Source: Plasmodium vivax (Eukaryota; Apicomplexa; Aconoidasida; Haemosporida; Plasmodiidae). Taken from it: a stretch of DNA of 64,000 nucleotides. A model generated the notes under the pieces. That model searched no databases. It was not told the origin of the DNA and saw nothing but the letters and a program-made list of their open reading frames with translations. The stretch lies in NCBI RefSeq assembly GCF_000002415.2, contig NC_009913.1, positions 558,001-622,000 of the forward strand. The letters are read 5' to 3'. A program made the position numbers and the translations under genes. Positions 1 to 10,724 of the stretch are shown here, in pieces; position 1 is the stretch's first letter; each line of letters begins with the position of its first letter.

Positions 1-107
1 TAGAGGAGGTGCCCACTGAATTATTAACCTGCACGAACCGCTTACCGAATAACCACGCACGTAGTAACAATTAGCTTGTCGGGAAAACCGGTGTGCCTTC
101 CCCTCCT

Positions 108-933
108 CTACTTCTTCTTAAGGGAGTGCGGTATGGCCGCTCCGTAAAGGTTCGGAATGGAAACGAGGAAATGCATTCCTGGCTCCAAGTCCCCAAAACC
201 AGTGGTTCCTCCAGTATATAGCCTCCTGTCGTAGGGATGATAACCCAGTAATTCTTCCTCTTCTTGCAGCTGGAATTTTGCCTCTTCAATATATGGGGCA
301 AGATAGGGGATGTAGGGGTCGTAGTTCTGTTCTGAGGGGTGCAGGTAAAGTCTTAAAAAATTGATGTGCGTTCCTCTTAGCATTCTCCTGTACCGCTTTA
401 TTTGAATATCCTTCGGGAGGAGGGATATGGCTCTCTCGATGACGGGGTCTTTGTCGCTGTACATGTCGTCGTACATGAGTCCTGCGCGGGGTGCACATAA
501 AAAAATAAAATAAAATGATAATTAATAAACGCTACCATTACGGTTAGGACAACTCACGCCATTTGCAGCTATGGCATGTGCAAGCTACATCCGGTGTGCC
601 GCACAGCCGGAGGATCGTTCTCCCATTCGGCATTTTCCCCCGACCATTATAGCTGCTCATCGTGGTGCGAACCTTAACGCGTCATTTGCAACGGCATCGC
701 GCAACTTAGCACCATGCGGCCTTACCGTGTTCCCTCAGAAATTTGGTCATGGCACAAAATTGCCACCTTTCGTAGGGCGCCCGGACAAATTTAAAGTAGT
801 AAGGAAAAAAGACTTTCTTAAAGATCTGGGACAAGGCCCCCGTTTTCCGTTTGGTCGGTTCAAACTCCAATTTCTGCAGCGGTTTCGAGCTTGACCGCGC
901 GATGTATTTGCAGATTTCCTTGTGCAGCGACAT
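108..933 (-). CDS. QCR7: Cytochrome b-c1 complex subunit 7 (QCR7), two exons
   Basis: Small non-catalytic subunit of mitochondrial complex III (ubiquinol:cytochrome c reductase), on the matrix side of the inner membrane. Exon 1 is 726..933 starting at the ATG at 933; exon 2 is 108..481; the 244-base intron has GTAAGG and GCAG ends. The split codon gives Gly, so the join reads KFLREHGLMYDDMYSDKD, the family's 'GLM-DD' signature followed by an acidic stretch and ERAISLLP. The product is 193 residues, with a longer, basic N-terminal part than yeast Qcr7, as expected for an apicomplexan form. An internal ATG at 476 would give a truncated protein and is rejected because it lies two codons inside the spliced exon. 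The gene is the first of four minus-strand metabolic genes. Complex III is the atovaquone target through cytochrome b, not through this subunit. Confidence 0.88.
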
Positions 934-3634
934 TTTTCTCCGTGTGCATATTCGTGAAGATTTCTTCTCAATTCATTATATGGAACTGCCCTCCGCAATA
1001 GTACAGTTGCACGTATGTGTGGATATGCCTACGTCCGAGTGTGTACATGTGTGCAGGGAGCGCTTTGCACAGTGGTTACCTACGCTTTGGGAATTTCCCC
1101 TTTGCTGCTTGACCTGTGACGGCGGTTGACGCTCGTATGTGTGTGCATACGTACGCTTTTAAGCGGTTTTTTATATTATGATGGCCCACGCGCAATGCTC
1201 CAGTCGCTTGCTGTACCTCGTTAAATGGGGAAACGTCCGGCCAGCTTCAAAAAGCGCATATTCTCCATACAGTAAAATGTATCGAATTTTTTAAAAAAAA
1301 AAAGGGAAATACTCATTGGCCGCTTAAAACATCCTGATTTTTTTTTTTTTTTTTTTATTCTGTAAAATTGTGTATTCGCGCCGCTCGTACATTTCTTGCA
1401 TTTCTAAAAAGGCAACTCCCCATGTTTGCCAATTTGGCTTCGTTAACCAAGCAGGTAAAAAAAAAAAAAAAAAAAAAAAAAAATCAGTTCAAACTGCAAG
1501 GCGAAATGGATACACTTCGTAAGTACATTTTCCGAAGCAGCTACATGAACAATATTACCACGTACACCTTTGGTATATTTAATTCTTTGGCGCGCCAATT
1601 TCTTTTTTGAGTGCCCCTTGTATGGCGTTCTCGAATGTTCACTGCCGACGTGACGCGGTTTTCCCTTCGTTTACGCGTAGAGATTGCTTCTTCCATTTTA
1701 TTTTCAAATTGGGGGGAGGAAAACGCCCCGCGCTGTGCATACATAGGTATATATAAAAATATATACGCTGTATCTATCCACGTAGCTACAACGTATGTGT
1801 GCTTTGCGCGCATGGAACATGAGCACGCGGGGACTGCTGTTTACACCCTTTCACATGTTGCAAGAAAATTTGTCGTGCGGTGTATATCCCTGTTTGTCGC
1901 CTCACACTATGGAGAAGTGCATTGGGGGGGAGTTTTTTTTGACTATTCTGTAGTCCTTTTAACTTAAATTTGTGCATCTCTTTTGGAGCGCAGTTTATTT
2001 TTACTCGCGGGAATGTTTTGATTATTGGCAGCCACGGCCCTTTGCTTCATCGCAGGGAGGAACAAACCCGGCGCCGCGTTGGGACAAATTTTCCAGGGCG
2101 CACATTTTTGCAAAGACCTGCGAGACGCGTGTCCCCTTTGCCGACCTTCCTCTGCAGTGTACCCCTTCACGCAAATTAGCGAAACTGCATATGTTTGTAG
2201 AGGGAGGCCCCAACGGGAATTTAACCGGAGAGTCTTTTAAAAAAATAACCCTTATTGTAAGAGGTGGCTGCCCTCCTTTGTTTTTTTCACCCCTCTCATC
2301 TATTTTCCCTTCTTCAACTTGCACATAAAATGGAGGAGAACTCCCCTAAAAATGCTGGTCGGACGAACATTACCAATTTTAAACCGCACAAATAAGCAGG
2401 GGCAGACATTCAAACCTGAACATTTTTGCTAACACGATTGCGTCTCTTGCGAGGGGTGGCACAACGTTTCGGACGACTACTTCAAAATGGAGTGGCTTAC
2501 ACATGAACGTAATGCCTCCTTTTTTTATGCATTTTTTCCTTGTTGTGATTATTCACTGGGGAAAGGAAAAAGGAAAGAACAGGACGGGAGAGAACATGAC
2601 AGTAATAAAAGGGGCAAATTGTAAAACCCCGCTTAGTGGACGCTTCCACAACGCTGCCATGCGCTACCTAAACGGTGCTCTTCGCTGCACATAAAGCTTA
2701 AATTTGTGGCTGTCTAACTCACGTGCGTTTTAAAAGTTGGGCGCGGGAAAGAGCCATGCAGGTGGAAGGGGCAAAATAAATAGAGCATACGTCATGGAAT
2801 GAAAAACGTGGGAAGTATAAATTAAAAGGCGTTTTTTTCATTTCTTCTCCTTCCACAGGTGAGCAGGTTCACGGTTCGCCTGCCACGCTTATGTGGAAGG
2901 ATGCGCTTGCGCGAAAGGATGCACTTGCGTGGGTATGCATATGGCACATATATGTGCACTTGCATACTTGTGCATTTTTTTCCTTTCGCGCGGGGGGCAT
3001 ATGTAAAATGAAAAGGCACACACGCAGCTCGCATGGAGCTGATGAACTCGTGGGAAAATAAAAATGACAGCATAAATGACAGCATAAATGAACGTATAAA
3101 TGACAGCATAAATGAACGTATAAATGACAGCATAAATGAACGTATAAATGACAGTAAAAATGAAAGCAAGAATATGCGTGCAACGTTTTTTGTTAAAAGC
3201 CAGCAGACACATTTGCGACGCGAACATCTCTGCCAATGAAACGTTCGCATCAGTTTGGAAAGCCAATTTTAATTTTACGTGGAACAAAGTACCACTTTCA
3301 TGTACCCCCTTTTTTGTCAATTTTTTTTTTTTTTTTTTTTTTTGGGGGTGAATTTATAATGATGCTGCACTTCTGCCATTTGTGAGATATACGACTCGTT
3401 AAAAAAAAGGATGGAGGGGGGGAAAAAGGAGTGGGAAGAAAAAGAGGCACTCAATATTTCCCCATTACACATCCTAAGTTGACATATGTTTCGCCATAAA
3501 GGTTGGAGGAGTGCGCGTGACAGCGGTAGGTAACAGTAGCGTGTGAACCGCGTATCCGAAGGGCTGTGCCAAAAATTCCCACACGGTCTCCTCCGCACCA
3601 CGCGTTATTCCTTATTCCTTCCTACAAACGTCAC
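934..3634. other. Intergenic, 2.7 kb, between QCR7 and HGPRT
   Basis: Upstream of QCR7 and downstream of HGPRT, both on the minus strand. It holds homopolymers (T run near 1339-1356, A run near 1456-1483, T run near 3321-3343) and a 12-bp tandem array at 3062..3169. Short ORFs occur on both strands but none has convincing composition or splice partners. I see no gene. Confidence 0.7.
3062..3169. repeat. 12-bp tandem repeat, nine units
   Basis: Nine consecutive 12-bp units alternate between AAATGACAGCAT and AAATGAACGTAT, so the higher-order period is mostly 24 bp; the last two units have diverged. The array is non-coding as far as I can see. Because 12 is a multiple of three it stays open in several frames, which explains the repetitive short ORFs on both strands here. 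Confidence 0.95.
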
Positions 3635-4818
3635 TCAAGCAGTGGGAGGGGCGGTCCTGAATTTCTTTATACCTTCGTCATTCACCAAGCACAAATGGTC
3701 CAGGTCTCGAAATTTTTCATTGTAATCTAAGCTGTAGCCAACGACGAAGGCATCTGGAATTGAAAAACCAACAAAGTCAGCCTTAAAGCCGTTCCAAAGA
3801 GGAGTTCTCTTAATAAACAGACAGGTAATGGCAATAGTTTTCACCTCAAATTTTTTTAAATATTCACAAAACTTTAACAAGGTTTTTCCAGTGTCAATAA
3901 TATCTTCAACAATTAAAACGTGTTTATCCTTTAGGCAGGATAAATCTTCGCTAACAATTTCGATGCGGTCTAAGGACTGGTCATTACAATACGACTTAAC
4001 ACGTACGTAGTGCTCCACATATAAATGCTTTGGGGATTCAGTCGAGCTGTAGTTGTGAATCCTATTCAAATATTTCAACAGCGCACTGAAGAACCCCCTG
4101 GATCCTTTCAGTAGGCAGATAACGTGAAATTCTTCATTCCTGTAAACTTGTTTGATGTCAAATGCCAATTTCTCTATTCGGTTTTTTAAAACTCCATTGG
4201 GGATTAGCACCTTCGTGATGTAGTTCTGCGAGGAGGGGGCACCATCACATATGTGCGGCAGTGTACATGTACGCGGCATACTAGGGAGGAAACAGCAATT
4301 TAGCCCGACATGCATTGGGGCCACAACGATTGCGATCCTCCACCAAAAATAATTCCGTTACCTTGTAGTGATCTGGGATTAAAAATGTGTCAATGTCGTA
4401 TCCATCGTCGTCCTTTATGTAGATTGGCTCGAGGGCGTTTTCGCCAGCTCCGGGGCTGCAAAGAAAAAAAGGGGTTCACATTTGCAGGGGCATCTACAAA
4501 AGGGGAGCCACCTTTCCTCCTATGGCGATGGTATTCTCATAAAGGCTCCGCACACACACAGGTGCAGATTTCCAAAAATACAAATTTGTGTGGAAGCCAT
4601 CATACAAAATCCCATTCCACATGTGCTACTCTCTATGTACACACATGCATTATTCTTTCCCTTCATCCTTATCGTTGTAGGAGGGGAAAAAAAAGAAAGA
4701 GGCAGCCAACCAACCAAACAAACAAACAATGTTACGATATGAACACAGTGAGGGAGTACTCACATTTGAGTTTTTTTTTTTTTTTTTTTTTTTTCGTTTA
4801 CTTATTTGGGATTTTCAT
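3635..4818 (-). CDS. HGPRT: Hypoxanthine-guanine(-xanthine) phosphoribosyltransferase, three exons
   Basis: Purine-salvage enzyme transferring phosphoribose from PRPP to hypoxanthine, guanine and, in Plasmodium, xanthine; the parasite makes no purines de novo. Exon 1 is only 17 bases (4802..4818, encoding MKIPN plus two bases), exon 2 is 4362..4455, exon 3 is 3635..4225; donors GTAAAC and GTAACG, phases consistent, total 233 residues against about 231 in P. falciparum. Visible motifs: LLKGSRG loop near 76-81, the flexible-loop SYC near 115-117, PRPP motif VEDIIDTGKT at 143-152 with the expected catalytic Asp148, base-binding Lys176 and metal-binding Asp204. A reading frame that opens at 4324 replaces the true N-terminus with intron sequence and should be ignored. 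Intron 1 (346 bases) carries a poly-T run of about 24. Confidence 0.96.
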
Positions 4819-6732
4819 TTTGTTTTATTTTCGCCGTTGAGGGAGGGGGCCCAACTGCCGCTGCTATGGAAAGCTTTACAAACAGGGATGAATTTTTCTC
4901 TTTTGCAGAGAGTCAGTAAGTTCTTCTGAACGACTGGATAAAAAATGCCGCAAACTATTTGTATGCTTTGCGTTTAAAGAAAAATTATGAGTTTTTCGTG
5001 AAACGTAGAAGTGATTTATCTTAGCTGATAAGCGTATGCAGTACGTTTGTATGTACGTATTTTGTACGTGCGTGTGTTTTTTTTTTTTTTGCTTAATGTT
5101 CTTGAAATGTAAAAAAATGAAATATTTTTTTTTTTTAAATTTAAATAAATTTGCTTTTTTTTTAAGAGAAAAAACGCAATAATTTCAGTCATACCTACAG
5201 TTCACCTCCTTCAGTTCAGGTATTTTATATTTTTCGCCATGATACATGTACACTATATATAACACATGCATTTATAAGTATATAAGGCTTCTACCGATTG
5301 GCAAAAATCATCCTACCTAGCACACTGTATAGCCGTTATTATTTTATCTCTCTTCGGAGGAAGAGCCTTCTATACCTTCTTCGGCCGTTTCAGCGAAATG
5401 GCGACATGACAAAGAAGCTGTGAAATTGCATAGCTGCGAAATGTCCCTTCTTTTTCGCCTGCTTCACATGTATGTTAACTAAATGGATGGGCGCAGCAGT
5501 GGAGTACCCTACATTTAAATGAACACTTTAGGGAAGCAAAAAAGGTGTATACATAAAAAGGAATAATCCCTTGCATGCATATACCTCTCTTCTAATTGTA
5601 AAACCTCAGTTTGTCAATTTAAGAAAAAAAAAAAAAAAAAAAAAAGCGTGCATTTTCGGCGTTCCTTCGCATAATAGTGTGATCACCCCGATAGTGTACT
5701 TCCCCTTCAAGTGAAAAATTACATCAAAATGAGGAGATAGGGATGGATGCATGACCCATTCAGTTGGCGCAACTGTACACTGTCACCTATTGAAGAGAAC
5801 GATCATTGTGAAAAGTGTACACTATGTAGTGACGTGGCTCTATGATTGATCCCCCTGTTGCAAAAAATGTTTGACGGCACACTAATGTTTGCAACGCATC
5901 GGCGCCAAATCGCTAACCCGAACGAATCCGCGAACGGTGTGAAGGAAGGACTCAACGTGGTGGAACGTGTTCTCCTTCCTCTATCCCCCTGCATTACCTT
6001 TTTTTCGAGGAACAAACGTTTTATTTGTGCTTATGGGGTCATCTACACGAGATGTTGAGTTTTTCACTTAACACAAAAAAAAAAAAAAAAAAAAAAAGAT
6101 AGCAATGGCAGTGGCGATACGGGTAAAATCGCGAACCGCTTAAGCGCGATAGAAGTTTCTTTCGGAGCCAACGCCAAGATGTTTACTCCCCACATGAGTC
6201 GAAATTAGTGATGAAGCGGGGGTGCGAAGGGTGTGGAAAGAAAAGTAAAATGCTTTGCTAATGATATATGGATAGGCGTGAGCTCTCTGCCCAGTTTTGC
6301 TGAGCTCTGCCTGGCGTTCGCCCTGTTCGCCCCTTCGCACTGCATACATTTGCGAAGTACACATGCTAGGCGCATTGGACCCATCCCTCGCAGGGGATAT
6401 AGCCGCGCTACGCCTTGTTGCAGGGGTGCCATGTGTAGGGGCGTAAACTATCTAACAAAGGAACAAAACATAGCAAAGCAAAGCAACACAAAGAGGCCGA
6501 CAAGTGGGGAAGGGACGCCGTGTGCTATGCGCGTCCGACCGTTCCACTGGTGCTCCTTCGAATTGGGGTTCGCGCTTTGTCACTTGTTCTTTAGGATTGG
6601 GGTCGTCCGATTTGTCCCTCCTATTTGCGCCCCCTATTTGTGCCCCCCTATCTGTGACATTTTTTCATTTCTCCATATTTTGCAAAACCGCACAGCCGGC
6701 ACGCGCTACGCCTCTTTAGGGGCGCTCCTCGC
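4819..6732. other. Intergenic, 1.9 kb, between HGPRT and phosphoglucomutase
   Basis: Upstream of HGPRT and downstream of the phosphoglucomutase gene on the same strand. AT-rich with A runs near 5625-5645 and 6074-6097. No spliced or single-exon gene can be supported; the ORFs at 6233-6736 and 6140-6432 have arbitrary composition. Confidence 0.7.
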
Positions 6733-8514
6733 CTAGCACCGCTTAACGTTATACCGGTCCGGTTGCATAAACAGGGGCATGACCTCATCCACCAGTCGAT
6801 CAATCTCTTCCTTCGCGGATTCATAGCTGCCCCTGGAAATCTCACTGTACCACTTCACCTTGGGCTCCGTTCCGCTAGCCCGTACGGTAAGTATGGCGGT
6901 GTTTTCAAAATGCAGGGTAATGCTTTGCGAGTCTGGCGTAGGCGCAATTAGGGACTTCCCATCCGGGGTGGTGGAGTCATATCCAGTGGTGAGGTCTCGT
7001 ACGTGGACCACTTTATAGGACCCCAATTCGCTTCTGTATGAACCGTTACCCCTAAAATCATTAAATATGCTAACCACATCAGTAGGGTCCAAAACAGTGT
7101 AGTAGCCATTATTACTTACAAAGTAGCCAATTTCTTTTCGAATGTTTTCCAAGTACTCATGAAAGGTCAATCCATTTTCATATAAATAAACGGCTACTTC
7201 GATCCAGTACGCTAGGGCAGATATGCCACACTTGTCCCGTACGTATTTCGTTAAAGCATGTCCTAGGGCTTCTTCATAGCAGTACAAGGTGGTATAATTT
7301 TCCTGACTCAGATCTATGGCCTTATTTATCAGCCACTTAAAACCAGTTAACGTTTCATCGTACTTATACCCATACATTTCGCATAGCTTCTTTAGCATCC
7401 TTGAGCATACCACTGTGCAGATAAAGACATGCTTCGACTTGTCAATATTTTTTTTCTCATTTTGTTTCATCAAATGGTAGGCAAATATGATTCCCAACTC
7501 GTCTCCAGAAAATATCTTCCACTTGTTGTTAAATTTTTCTGCACAAGCAAATCTGTCCGCATCGGGGTCGTTGGCAACTACTATGGGGCTGTTCACCACA
7601 TCGGCTAGTTGCATGGACATATTTAGTGCTCCCTTCTCTTCAGGGTTTGGAAAAGTAACCGTAGAGAAATCAGCATCAGGTAAGGCTTGCTGAGGTACCG
7701 TCAGCAAATTGTTATACCCAACTATGTGCATAACACCTTGGACAAATTTTCTCCCAATTCCATGCATGGGGGAGTATACTATGACCAGTTTTGTACGTGA
7801 ATTCCTATGGCAGTTAAAATTAAATTCGCTTTTCATGTCGGACATAAACGAGTCGTACATTTCGTAGTAAATGTCCTCAACAAGAGACGTATCCTTCAAG
7901 TAAAAATCTTCATTTAAATAATCGTACACTTCGCTCCATGGCTTCAAATTGCTTAATATGCAATCGGAGATGTTCACATCCACAGGTGGAATTATCTGGG
8001 CCCCATTTGCCGCATACACTTTATAGCCATTGTCCAACTTGGGATTGTGAGAAGCTGTAACCATCACCCCACATAAACAGCTCTTCTTAAAACTGGAATA
8101 ACACAATATAGGGGTAGCAACTGTTTGTCCAAATAAATACACTCGGAACCCTTTTGATAGGCACACAGATGCCGCTACGTGCGCGAAGGACTCTGAGTGA
8201 TATCTTCCGTCGAAGCCAAATATGATGCCTCTGTTCTTACACAAGCTAATCCCGTACGTATTAATTAAGTAGGTACACAATCCCTGCGTCGTTTGCATAA
8301 TGGTGACAACATTCATCGCATTAAACCCGACCCCCATTTTCCCCCTTAGACCAGCTGTGCCGAAATTTAGCCTCCTCAAAAACAAACGTTTTAGTTCTTC
8401 CTCATCATACGTAGATAGCGCTTCTTTCGTTTCGTCCGCTAAATATTGGGGCTTCCTAAATAGGTTCCACAATTCGACAGACACCGCAAGTTGTTCATTT
8501 TGTATTTGACCCAT
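6733..8514 (-). CDS. PGM2: Phosphoglucomutase-2 / phosphopentomutase-type enzyme
   Basis: Alpha-D-phosphohexomutase interconverting sugar 1- and 6-phosphates (or ribose 1-/5-phosphate), cytosolic. Single exon, 593 residues, starting at the ATG at 8514 with an AT-rich upstream leader. All four family loops are present: TASHNP with the phosphoserine Ser155, metal-binding DPDAD at 316-320, sugar-binding CYEEALG at 412-418 and phosphate-binding RASGTEPK at 545-552. FGTAGLRG near 51-58 and the overall length resemble the PGM2/phosphopentomutase branch rather than classical PGM1. The sequence cannot fix substrate preference. Lying between HGPRT and GMP synthetase, a phosphopentomutase activity (feeding ribose 5-phosphate towards PRPP) would fit the purine neighbours, but that is inference. 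Confidence 0.93.
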   Translation of the reverse strand: MGQIQNEQLAVSVELWNLFRKPQYLADETKEALSTYDEEELKRLFLRRLNFGTAGLRGKMGVGFNAMNVVTIMQTTQGLCTYLINTYGISLCKNRGIIFGFDGRYHSESFAHVAASVCLSKGFRVYLFGQTVATPILCYSSFKKSCLCGVMVTASHNPKLDNGYKVYAANGAQIIPPVDVNISDCILSNLKPWSEVYDYLNEDFYLKDTSLVEDIYYEMYDSFMSDMKSEFNFNCHRNSRTKLVIVYSPMHGIGRKFVQGVMHIVGYNNLLTVPQQALPDADFSTVTFPNPEEKGALNMSMQLADVVNSPIVVANDPDADRFACAEKFNNKWKIFSGDELGIIFAYHLMKQNEKKNIDKSKHVFICTVVCSRMLKKLCEMYGYKYDETLTGFKWLINKAIDLSQENYTTLYCYEEALGHALTKYVRDKCGISALAYWIEVAVYLYENGLTFHEYLENIRKEIGYFVSNNGYYTVLDPTDVVSIFNDFRGNGSYRSELGSYKVVHVRDLTTGYDSTTPDGKSLIAPTPDSQSITLHFENTAILTVRASGTEPKVKWYSEISRGSYESAKEEIDRLVDEVMPLFMQPDRYNVKRC

Positions 8515-10724
8515 TTTGAGGTTTTTTTTTTTATTTTATTTTTATCCCTTCAAAATTTTTTCACCGAAAAAAAATAAAAAATTCTCGAAAAAAATGTAGA
8601 GCTGAGAAGTAACCAAATTAACTCGTAGAAAAATTATGGGACATACTAAATTAGATTTATGCCTTTTATGTAAAAATAGGGGTATTAAAAAAATTCCCCA
8701 AAGTGCTTCATTCCGCGCTGAAAAGAAAGAACTAATTTGTGCCTTTCGAGCTTCCGCTCATATCGTAAGGGGGTAGGAAATTTAAGCGGTTTGCTAAGAA
8801 CCGGTGGAAAAAATAAAAAATAAAAAAAATAAAAAAATGATGGAAAAGTAGAAACGCGCATATACGCAACTATGTAGTTGGTTATTCATAAGGAAAAAAA
8901 TTTCGCTCACAATTTAGGAAAAAAAATAACAAAAAAAAAAAAAAAAAAATGGCTAGCTGTGCCTACTTTACTATCCTTGTGAACAAAAAATTACCTGAAC
9001 GGTTCAGGTGTTATGCTTTTTGTGCACCCCCAATTCGGCTACTTGACGTTGTCAATTTTTCCGAAAAGTGTTGATTACATTCTCTACACTTTATAAGTGT
9101 GCGTAAAATTTACACCACAGGAATGCATCCTTCAATTGAAGCCCCTTTCCCCAAAAGGTTGTGCCATTAAAACCGTTTAGCATGTGTAAATACACCACTT
9201 TGTAGAAACGTTCTATCTGTCACTTCTCCGATGAGCCGACGCATATGCCCACGTGTCCATGCACGCACACACGACAAATTTGGCTAGAGAAAACGCAATA
9301 GTGCGTTTATTTCTATTATAGAATGTGCTGTAAATTAAATGATGCCAATAAAGTTGCTCAAAAGGCATCCCACACTGCGGCGTTAAAGTGGTCTCACGAT
9401 TTAGGCATATTTCATTTTTTTCTAACATCCGAGGGAAACATATGTCTATGATTTTTACAAAAATGCATTGCGCACACGTGTATATGTGTGTGTGTGCATT
9501 TTTTTGCTTAAACATTAGGGGGTCTTCCGAATGGTGAAATAAATCTGGTACGATCGCAAGGTCAGGCAGCGCACGGGAGCCTTTCATGCGGTGTGCACAG
9601 TTTGCCAATTTAAGAGCCCCCTCTTAGTTGTACCTTCTTTTCCCTTGTTACGCAGAAGAGATAAAGTGGTTACCTACTCGTGGAGATCTACCAAAAAAAT
9701 GCCTTGCAGTGTTTTCCTTCTACTACAAAGCTTCTCTTCTCACGTGTTTGTGCAATGTGGCATTTAAACAAAAAAAAAAAAAAAATTGCACAATTTTTCA
9801 CTTGTTGCACAATGAAGCATATGACACAAGTAGCACACCTGGCGCGTGTGCCTCCAAATTCTAATTAACTGTGCGCAACGTTCGTGCGTTTTGAAAAAAA
9901 AAATAACACCCTTTAAAGCTCCCCCACAAGTTACTCCTTTTGCAATGTTGTCCTAACTGTGCATGCGCCCACTCGAAAAGGGTAAATCTTATAAATTGTG
10001 AACAGCTTCATTTTTTATAGCAGAAATGTGCCTAAACAAGCAGAGCAATTTTTGCGCACGGGAGGAAGCACAATTAGGCGATAAAAATGAAGGAATGGCA
10101 CTTCGCTTTTCCTTTTTTTTTTTTTTTGGAACTCTCCTTGCGAATTTGTTTCTGCCATTTCAAGGGGAAAAAAATTGCTCCTTTTGAAGCGAAAGAGATG
10201 GGTCAACAGCAGCTATATTTGTAACCATCCCTGTGTTGTTCGACTTATAATTGGGTTTAAATGGCTACTGGGAAAACGCAACCCTTTGATGCGATCCCTT
10301 ATCGCTGCCCTAAGAACACCTACAGGGGCGCACCATTTATGACAAAACAGTTGCAAATGCTTACGAAGCAAGCGTGTGTTATTTTGAGAGGGGGAAAAAA
10401 AGAGGCAGCTTCTTAACCACCCAACGGTGTTTTCGTGCATGTAATGTTTTGGCAAAATGGGAAGTTATGACACCTTAACTGTGCATGGGACACTACGCTT
10501 TGAAGTGGTACAATAAGGTGTCCATCTTTTGGGGATACCCCTCAATTGGCGCAAATTAAATCTCTCATTGTTCGCGTTGCGCTAAATGTGCAACGGAGGG
10601 AGGCAAATGGGCGCTAAGATGGGGAAGCGGGGTACAGCAGAAAGGTGAATGCCAAATTGGGATAGTTTCCCTAAAGAGTCACCTACACAGTGTGTGTACC
10701 GCCCCCTCCCGCTTCGCTGTGCAC
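8515..10724. other. Intergenic, 2.2 kb, between phosphoglucomutase and GMP synthetase
   Basis: Upstream of the phosphoglucomutase gene and downstream of GMP synthetase. Very A/T-rich next to the phosphoglucomutase start (8520-8950, with several A and T runs). Near 9476-9500 there is a CA/TG-rich stretch. No gene recognised. Confidence 0.7.

Noticed and set aside
71..301. Minus-strand open frame overlapping QCR7 exon 2
   Set aside because: Shadow of the QCR7 coding exon in another frame.
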